Shown here in pieces: positions 55,984 through 64,000 of a stretch of DNA of 64,000 nt. Position 1 is the first letter of the stretch. Every line of letters starts with the position of its first letter. The stretch comes from Callipepla californica brunnescens (Eukaryota; Chordata; Aves; Galliformes; Odontophoridae), in assembly GCA_023055505.1 (NCBI GenBank), contig JALIRH010000038.1, positions 3,666,327-3,730,326 on the forward strand, in the 5' to 3' direction. Position numbers and translations under genes: made by a program. The notes below the pieces were generated by a model, which saw only the letters and a list, made by a program, of their open reading frames with translations, ran no database searches and had not been told where the DNA came from.

Positions 55984-58900
55984 GATTATGAATGGGATAA
56001 AAAAGTGGATATTATGGAAGTAAAATTCTAATTGCATTCCAAAACATTTATTTTCTTTACAATCTGTTCTTAGATTTCTTGAGGATTTTTATTTTATATT
56101 TCTCACCTTTTAAAAACTCTTCTTCTGTTCAGTGACTCATAAAATCCATGTTATATGAAAGTGCATTGGGAAAGGCAATTTAGGATGTGATTTTTGAAGG
56201 GGTGAGAAATAAAGAACTGACCAGTTAGTATTGTTACTGAGAGATATGACACATGGAACATTTGTAAAGAGATACAAGAGAAATCTTTCTCCTGCTTTTA
56301 ACATTGCACTTAGTCTAAGAAAACCTCATAGAAGTGTAACTAATACACCACAAATATGTAGTTTTGTGTTGAGCTCTAAGTGATTTACTATACACTGACT
56401 CATCTATGTAAGCTAATTCCCTTAGTTCTCATGAAGTCTGTCTTTTTACCTGGATATGCAACATACATCCTTTCATATGTTGTCTATCCTTCCTTCTGAA
56501 GTCTGGGTATGCTTTAATGCATTCATTTTTGTTGTACAAGGTGCATCAAGTACCTTAATTTTAAATATTGAGCAAGATCTTTTGGTTATATATGTCAAAG
56601 AGCTTTATTGTTTTTTTTCTCTCGTCTTGTCTTTTCTTAATTTTGTGTCTCACTAGAAATGAAATTATTAAGTTAAAATAAAAAATGCCATAGTTCCTCC
56701 TCTTTATGATGATGACTATAATTGTTGTTGTTTTTCTCATTATTATTATTTGTATAATATTTATACTGAGAGAACATAACATAGAAACTCATTAGCTGTT
56801 TGGAAAATGTGAGTGGGGGCTAGACAGATTGCAATCCTAGATATTCTTATTCTATAGTCCTAAATAATGTGTGGATGTGGGCGGCTCTGGCTAAACAGGT
56901 TAAAAAAATAATAATCTCTTTCTTTTCACTTATTGCCATAGCATTATGCTATGTACTAGTTTGCATAGGCTGGAAAAGAATGAAAAAATGAAAAAAGCTT
57001 AATCGCATCTCAAACCCACCTCGCTAAAACTCTGCAAGATACAAAGAAGATATACAGGTAGACAAAGAGTAAGTCATTATTAAACTCTTAGAGGAAGTAT
57101 CAAATTAAGTATTTACTTAGCTGTAGTAGGAATGAATCAAAAATCATAAAATCATGACAGTGACAAAGAAATGTTTCTCCAAAAGGTTTCTCTATAGCTG
57201 TAAGAAACTATTCTCTTTCATCCTTTAGCAAACAGCAGAGGCATCAGATATTTTATACCTACCTTAGAATGCCTGTTCAAGGCAAAGAAATCTTGTCTAA
57301 TTTATTTTTCATCTGGGAACAAATAAGAAGGAGGGAGTGGATGTGTACTAAAAAATTGCAGCTAAATTCATCAGGGTAACTATCTACAAAACATGGATTT
57401 TGAGATCTCCTCAAACAAAAATTGCTGCTGAAAAAGACTTGTGTCCTTGGTGTGAACTACACTGTAATCTGCAAGTATTTGAAGCTAGGTTTATACCTAT
57501 CTAGCAGTTCTCCTGACAAATCCTTAAACACTGCTGTCGGGAGAATTTGTCCAACTCTGTGATCCTTTTTGAAGTATTGTCTGTGTTGAAATTTAATACA
57601 CTGTTCTGTGACTTCCTGATAATTCTAGAAAATAAAAAAAGTTCCAGGCATGCATTTTGGACAATTATGCACTTAGTATGGAGGCTTTATTGTGCATTTT
57701 GGACCCTCTAAATTGTTCCTTCAGTAGTAGATTATATTATCTGATGGGCAATTTATGTACACGTCTTGCTTGTCAAATCACTTCCCTTAACTGTGGATTT
57801 GGATGGGAGTAAGAAATAAATAATAGATGCAATGCCATTCACAATCTGTCACGACGTGCTGATGCTCTCACTTATGCCCTACCGATCCCAGTGCCTCACC
57901 CTGACTCGCAGTTTCTGTTTTGCTGCCAAAATACTTCATTTAAATTAGGAAATGAAACAGTAAGTATCTTGCATAATTCCTTAGTTCATCCATTTTGATT
58001 ACTCTCTAGATCTAAATTCTGCTGTGAAAGTTAGTAGTTTGTTGGTTACTAAAATATTGCATTCTCTTTTAAGAGGCACAGCGCTCTCTATCATGTTTCT
58101 GCAGATTTCTGTGCTATCTTGAGACCTGTCCACATTATGGAAGCACTCACACTTTCTACTGAGGCCTTCAGGACATAAAAGATGCATTTTGTGACCTCCA
58201 GTGCGTGTACGTAAAGATGCATGAGCTTTAATGTGAGCGAGAGCTGTGTGAGGGATAAGTGAGCCACTCTTGCAGGAGATGCTCAGTGCAGCAGATTTTC
58301 AAAACAGAAACAAGTGGCAAAGACAATGGAAGAGAATAGGCACACGACTCTCCTATTTCTTTTTCATCTGTATTTTTTTTGCCATGCGAATCAAGAGTCA
58401 GTTGTGATTATTCAAAATGATGAAATAAAGAAAAAATATGAAGACTTTCTTCTCTTACTTTCTTCCTAAATCAGGTAGTTATCAAACCCGATATTTTTCC
58501 TTTCCTTTTTTAATCCTTTTCTTAATAATTTACTTGTTTATTTATTTACTTATTTCCAATAGAATCATCTGAAATAGGTCTACTATTCTGACCCTACTGC
58601 ACTAGTATTTCATCAGTTTCACTGTGACAAAAAAAAAAAAAGAAGAAGATTTTGCATATGTGAGCAAAAATTCAAAATATGACTTCCTTGCCTTTTTGAG
58701 ATCTGGAGAAGATAGTGGGGTCAGGCTGTATGCTTTCTCTATTTCTCCTGCAGTTCATGCTGAAAAGGATTCTCTTCCCTTATTTAATATTAAGGATGTA
58801 ATTCTGCTGTATCGCTGAATTTTTACTGAAAGCAAGTCTTCTGGGCATTATCTGAAATAAGTAATTGAATCAGTCACTTTTTTTTTTTTTTCTTGTCTCT

Positions 58901-60595
58901 TTTTTCTTGTGGCAACTTCTTTGGCTTTTTAACATGCAGGTGATCTTCCTCTCCTTATGTTTTTTTCTTCCAGTTTCTTTTGGCTGCCCCACTACCTGCC
59001 GTCCTGACCCATTTTTACCACCTACAGTCTATCACCTACAGCATAGAAGCTGCTTGTCACTCTTCGCAAGGAAAGAAAAATTCTCCAGAAATTATTATCT
59101 CCTTGTTCTTACATTATAAATTCAGCATCACATAAATTAACATTCATAATTATTTATCCCCTGATAATTGTCCCTTGATCCCTTTTCTCCAGTTTGTAGT
59201 CTGTCGCTGTGACTCTTTTGTTTGATCACAGGGAAAACCTAAACTGAAAGCAAGCTTAGCTGAAGTTAACTTAAAAGCAAAGATATTCAGGAACCCTCAT
59301 GGGAATCCTGGGACCTCACTGGATTCTGGCAATCATGATTCTAGGTCCCACCCTCTGTACTGTTTCACACTGATTTGCACACAAAAGCTAACTGCAGAAA
59401 TCACCCTGGCAGCAAAATAAACTTTGCAGTTTCCCCATTGCTATTCTAAATGAAAGTTCTGTTTTCCTTAGCCTGGAGTGTCTTTGGCTCCTCATTCAAG
59501 CTAGGAGACTCAAAACTATGCTTGAATAGCGGCACCTTTAGTGTAGGCTGCTTTGGGAACCAATAAACCAATTTCCCCTGCCCTTGATTGGTCTCCTGAG
59601 GAGCACAGCATGTTCCCAGCCATTTTCAGATGCCAAAACTGTCATGACAAAGGCAATTAATATGGTAACAAGAGAGTTAGCATCCAAAACACTGTTTCCT
59701 GAGGGGCTTGTCACATAAGCTGTGGAAAACATTAGAAACAGTTACAATCTGCATTTCTTTCCCCAAATGCAAATTTCCACAAACCTTTGTAATTGCCCAC
59801 ATCTTGTACACTTGCAGTGAGGCAAAGATCAAAAGCCTGATTGAGTCAGATGCAGAATATATTTGTCTTCATTGTAACTCAGACCAGTAAAGACTGCTCT
59901 GTTGAAAGAATAAAGGCAATGAGAAAATCAAGCTGGCAATGGAAAAACATGCTTTTCCAAATGAATATTTTATCTGCGTATTACTGGGAGAGGAGTAGCC
60001 AAACTATATGTCCACATAGAGCCTGGATGTAATCAAGGATTATCTTAATACTGTATCATGGTGATTGTTGGCTTTTTTGTTAGACTGTGTTCTAAGTAAG
60101 TTGTTAAATATGTTGTCCAGCTTCTCAGCTGTGCCCATACATAATGAACACAGGTGGTATGACATAAAGGATCTGATATTGTATTGCAATCCTGGGTCTG
60201 ATTCCAGACCTAATTTTGTGAATTTAATTCCAAAGGGCCATTATGTTCAAAGGGTTCATGGTTTCACAGCAGCATTCTGAACCACACCACTATAATCTAA
60301 TCAGTATTGCAAGAGAAGTGGCATATTTCCATTTCATATTCCCTCTACACAAGAGAATCTTCATCTGCTTTGTTAAATTGACTTTATAGCCCATTTATGC
60401 TGCTTAAGCATCACAAAGAATGAAGCCAAGAATCTGCCCATTCCTGTGTCTAACTTAATTGCATTCCTTAATGAAAACATAATATATAGATAATATTTAT
60501 TTGCATGGTGCAGTATAAAATAGATTTAACTATGAATCTACGTTGGTCTCTGAGGCTTTTGCAATTAGCAAATTGTACATATATACACACATGAC

Positions 60596-60688
60596 TTTAG
60601 CTCAAGAAGGGACTAATATATGTCGTATATGTATATATGTAAATATGTATGTGTACGTAGGAATTTAGTACTTCCTTCTTGGGCTAAA
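60596..60688. repeat. Stem-loop of about 93 nt with a 15-bp perfect stem base
   Basis: TTTAGCTCAAGAAGG (60596-60610) pairs with CCTTCTTGGGCTAAA (60674-60688) over all 15 positions, including one G-T. After a small bulge, ACTAA and TTAGT add five pairs. The apical part is TA/TG-rich. The size and shape are precursor-microRNA-like, but expression is unknown. Confidence 0.65.
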
Positions 60689-62326
60689 ATTGAACCATTC
60701 TGGCCCCTTGGGTAAACCCATAATTATGAAATCTTATAACACCATTATGTAAAATTGTTCTAGTGTACTAGTTAATTCTTCTATGAAAAAGATAGATTAG
60801 GCATACAGTGTCTTCTGATACTTTCTGACTGTCTGCTTAATAATAATGATGATGATGACAGTGGAATCCAAATAGAGATTAAATTTATCTAGCCTACTTG
60901 TTATTCTCTGATTCTGAAAATTGTGGAAAATTCCATCCTGCCATTCAGACCCAAAAACTGCTAAGATGCTGTAGGTTCCTTACTTCTAGAGAAGTGAGAC
61001 ATTTTTCAAAATCTATCTGAAGAAAGAGAGATGGGAATGAAAAAAAAACATTAAAAAAAAAAAGGTCCCCTCAGAATGTGCCATTTTCTATATTAATACT
61101 TGAAGTGAAAGCCAAAAATAGCAAAGGAAATTGCTGATGCAAATGTTTATGTCACTGAAATACTGATAATATCATTCCAACATGTACTTTCAATCTTTTT
61201 TTTTTTTCCAAAAGTAGTTTGAGATTCTTCCTGATCAAACCACAATATATTATGTTACTTTCTATTAGTTCTAACCTGAATAGGAAATAGGGCAGGATAA
61301 CGGAGAACGCTCTGGTACACCTTTAAAAGTATTGCAGCATTTGTGGATACCTCCAGAACACACTTATGCTCTGCTGGGTTTTCTACTGCCTTCTGGAGTT
61401 TTCTGTCATGCAAGTATTGAACTGCTCCATGGCATATACATATCTTGTAGGTTCTAAAACTCTTTCCTTTCACTTTTCATTTCTAAATCCTAAAGCTCTA
61501 TGTTATGTGCCCAATTCAGAAGCATTAAATTCATTTTTTGTATGCACGAAATGACAACAATCTATGACTCTCTCAACCAGTAATTAATGGATTTTAACTG
61601 ATTTGCTTATGTAGAGAATGTTATTCATGCAAATCATATTGGCTAATTCCTTTTATTTATTTTCCTTCAGTTAATTAAGGCCAGAGCTCCTTCATCTTTT
61701 ACTTTTTATTTATTTATTTTCTATGCAAAGTCAGAGATATGAATATATGATAGTTTTTCAAAACGGGAGGAGCAATATGTTATGATTTGATCTACTAGCT
61801 TTATCAGCTCTGAAAATTCCTGAGTGCCAGTCAGTGAAGATTGGGCTGGTTCTTTTTCGACCCAAACTTCATGACCTCTGTTTCTTTACCAGAACGCTCA
61901 GGATTTATGTGTTACAAGAATCTTTCATGTGGTGCAAGTTTTGATCAGATGCTGATTTGGAGCACAGATAGTTATGAAAGCAGTTTCTCATTCATCCCTA
62001 TCTGAGGATCTGCATGTGTAAACTGATGTGCAATGGGATTAAGATGCATATACAAAGTTTCCCAAAGTGCAGTCAGCACAATAACTTAACTACAGGCATT
62101 CACTTTTAGTTAGATGTTTGCCTTCTGTTTCTGCATGTGTAATTTGAGAAAACCAGAACAAAATACAGCAAAACTTATATTCTCACAGCTGCACAAGTCT
62201 ATTTTACCTCAGCATGTGTACCATGTGTAACCATTTCTTGCACTATATCTCATGGAAAGATTTACCTCATCAAACATAAATGTCTAAAAGGAAGACATTT
62301 ACATTTGACCTAGTCACTCTGGACTA

Positions 62327-62454
62327 CCTTTATAGTCAATGATGAAAAGAAGACAGCCGGAAGAGTGATTGATTCTATCCTGAAGTAGCTATCTGGAATA
62401 GAGCAGATAAATTGCATCCTAGAACTGCTTATTTCTCCACATTGACTATAAAGG
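62327..62454. repeat. Inverted repeat with 15-bp perfect arms
   Basis: CCTTTATAGTCAATG (62327-62341) and its exact reverse complement (62440-62454) lie 98 bp apart. Flanking bases on both sides show further imperfect pairing to about 62308 and 62475. It could be an old small inverted-repeat transposon or a structured locus. Confidence 0.65.
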
Positions 62455-64000
62455 GAGTATGCGGTGATTAACTCAGATGTACATGTCTGAAGTTAAGTGA
62501 GATGAATAGCATCCTAAGTGATTTGTGGAGTTTTCCTCACTAGTCTTTCTGTCGTGAGAGGTTCTGTGTGCTTAGTTTATGCCATCATTTCAAAGAAATA
62601 CCAAAACGAGAGACACTGATAAAAATGGCTATCAGGATCCATGTCACAAACAGCAACAAATATAAATATATATATTCTTCTGGATGATGACATTTTTGTA
62701 TGCAGAAAAGATATTCAGTATTTCTGAATATTCAATAAAAATAGTAAAATATCTACCTCTAAAATAGCATTGTCCCAGTGAAAATATTGTTGACTTATTA
62801 TCCATCAAAAACAGAAACTAAAGCATGACAAAATATGTTATTTCTAATATAATGTATTAATGCATACATTTACTTCCTTACTATTAAATACAAGTGAAGG
62901 TGTAAAGGAGTAAAACTTCTAAAGCAACATTGGTTTTCATCATAATTTGACCAATTCTGAAAAGCAGAATTCTACACATTAGCTTAATAATAAATAATAA
63001 ATAGAAATCAAAGCTTGTTATAAACACAGTTTCCTCAGGTATATTCTTTGTTACTTGTAGACAATCAGAAATTATGAAATATTTTTGATTTTAGTAAGGA
63101 ACTGGTATTTGGTAGACACTTGTATTTTCTTTGTGAATGAATGTATTTTCTTTGTGAAGAGCTGCTGAGGAAAATCAACATGAGCTAAGTTACATACTAG
63201 TTAAGCTTGTGTTATGAGTAGAAGGGAAGCTCTGACCAAAAAATATAAAACCAATAAAAACTTCAGAACTTTTTAAAGGTGATAATACTTAACTTCATGA
63301 GAATGCAGACTGCCATCTATTTGCATCATTTTAGGTGTTGTTTTGAGTGATGAGAGCAAATATAGGATTAGGTTATTCAAAGGCTGTGATGTAATGTAAT
63401 TATACTGTACAGTACTGAACCCTACATTCTTACCCTAAGTAATTCTATCAGCCTTTGGAATGAAGCATGACTATTACAGATTCAGAATTAAAAACCTACA
63501 CATGCAGAGTCAGGCACAGTGGCTCAGGAGTGAGGGAGAAAGAATTGGGAACCAGACATAATAAATCATGCACTATATTTACTTTGCTGAATGTAGGTAC
63601 AGGATTGATGGTCCTCCAATGCTGTTGCACACACTGCTGACACATTAACTGATGCTGTGACTTTGCTGGCTCATATTCAGAAGGAATGACTTGCTGCCAG
63701 TGGCTAAAGAAAAACCTGTAGAAAACACTTGTGCATATTAGATTGCTGCAGCTTCATGCACAGTGCAAATTACTCTTATCCTTGCGAAATAGCAAAGATA
63801 TAGTGTTCTAGTAAGATGTCAAAGACCATGTCTATGCATGATGTAGTGCAATCTGCAGTCAGAACATGTGCAGGGCAAGGTGTTTCAGCTGCTGATACTC
63901 TGTCTAGACACCCTTACAATGTAACAAAGCAGAAACACTGCAGATTTTTGAAGAAGATGAAACTTCAGGGTTCTGCAAACCTTAAACCCACGTCTGATTC

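Larger units (their letters stand above)
55984..64000. other. Unassigned AT-rich sequence
   Basis: No gene, CR1 tail or LTR recognised. Two inverted-repeat structures (about 60596-60688 and 62327-62454) and a 22-bp direct duplication near 63118-63161 (TGTATTTTCTTTGTGAA twice) are the only structures I support. Confidence 0.45.

Overview
The window is AT-rich vertebrate DNA, almost certainly from a bird. It holds many truncated CR1-type LINEs on both strands. Several end in the short ATTCTATG/ATTCTGTG repeats that mark CR1 3' ends. There is also a piece of a bird ERVL-type LTR. I see no host protein-coding exon, rRNA or tRNA gene that I can support. The window reads as intergenic or intronic sequence.

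The centre of interest is a complete 9.4-kb provirus on the minus strand at 30124-39529. Its two 1064-bp LTRs show no difference on reading, and both are flanked by the 5-bp target duplication catac, so the insertion looks recent. In viral order (decreasing coordinates) it runs: 5' LTR (39529-38466); primer-binding site complementary to tRNA-Ser (38459-38442), with a second identical 18-nt copy 73 nt further on; a leader of about 0.8 kb holding three copies of a ~128-bp repeat; gag (37649-36138); a -1 frameshift signal next to the gag stop; pol in two overlapping ORFs, protease/RT (36138-34420) and RNase H/integrase (34517-33033), which look like one gene broken by a frameshift; env (32902-31316); 3' LTR (31187-30124). 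The tRNA-Ser primer site, the 5-bp duplication and the integrase core suggest a class III (ERVL/ERV-S-like) backbone. Env has gamma-type features. Gag has no zinc knuckle, carries a coiled coil near its N-terminus and ends with a PSAP late-domain motif.

A second, older relative is a solo LTR on the plus strand at about 23726-24650. Its R/U5 end matches that of the provirus, but its U3 is different. It carries two abutting consensus p53 half-sites near its 5' edge.

Region by region: 1-7.4 kb, no recognised element apart from a small tandem repeat; 7.4-23 kb, CR1 fragments, an ERVL LTR and a (CA)n microsatellite; 23.7-24.65 kb, solo LTR; 25.5-26.5 kb, CR1; 26.5-30.1 kb, unassigned, ending in a 26-bp perfect palindrome beside the insertion; 30.1-39.5 kb, provirus; 40-43.3 kb, old CR1 pieces including an RT remnant; 43.3-64 kb, mostly unassigned with short CR1 tails, plus two inverted-repeat structures near 60.6 and 62.4 kb.
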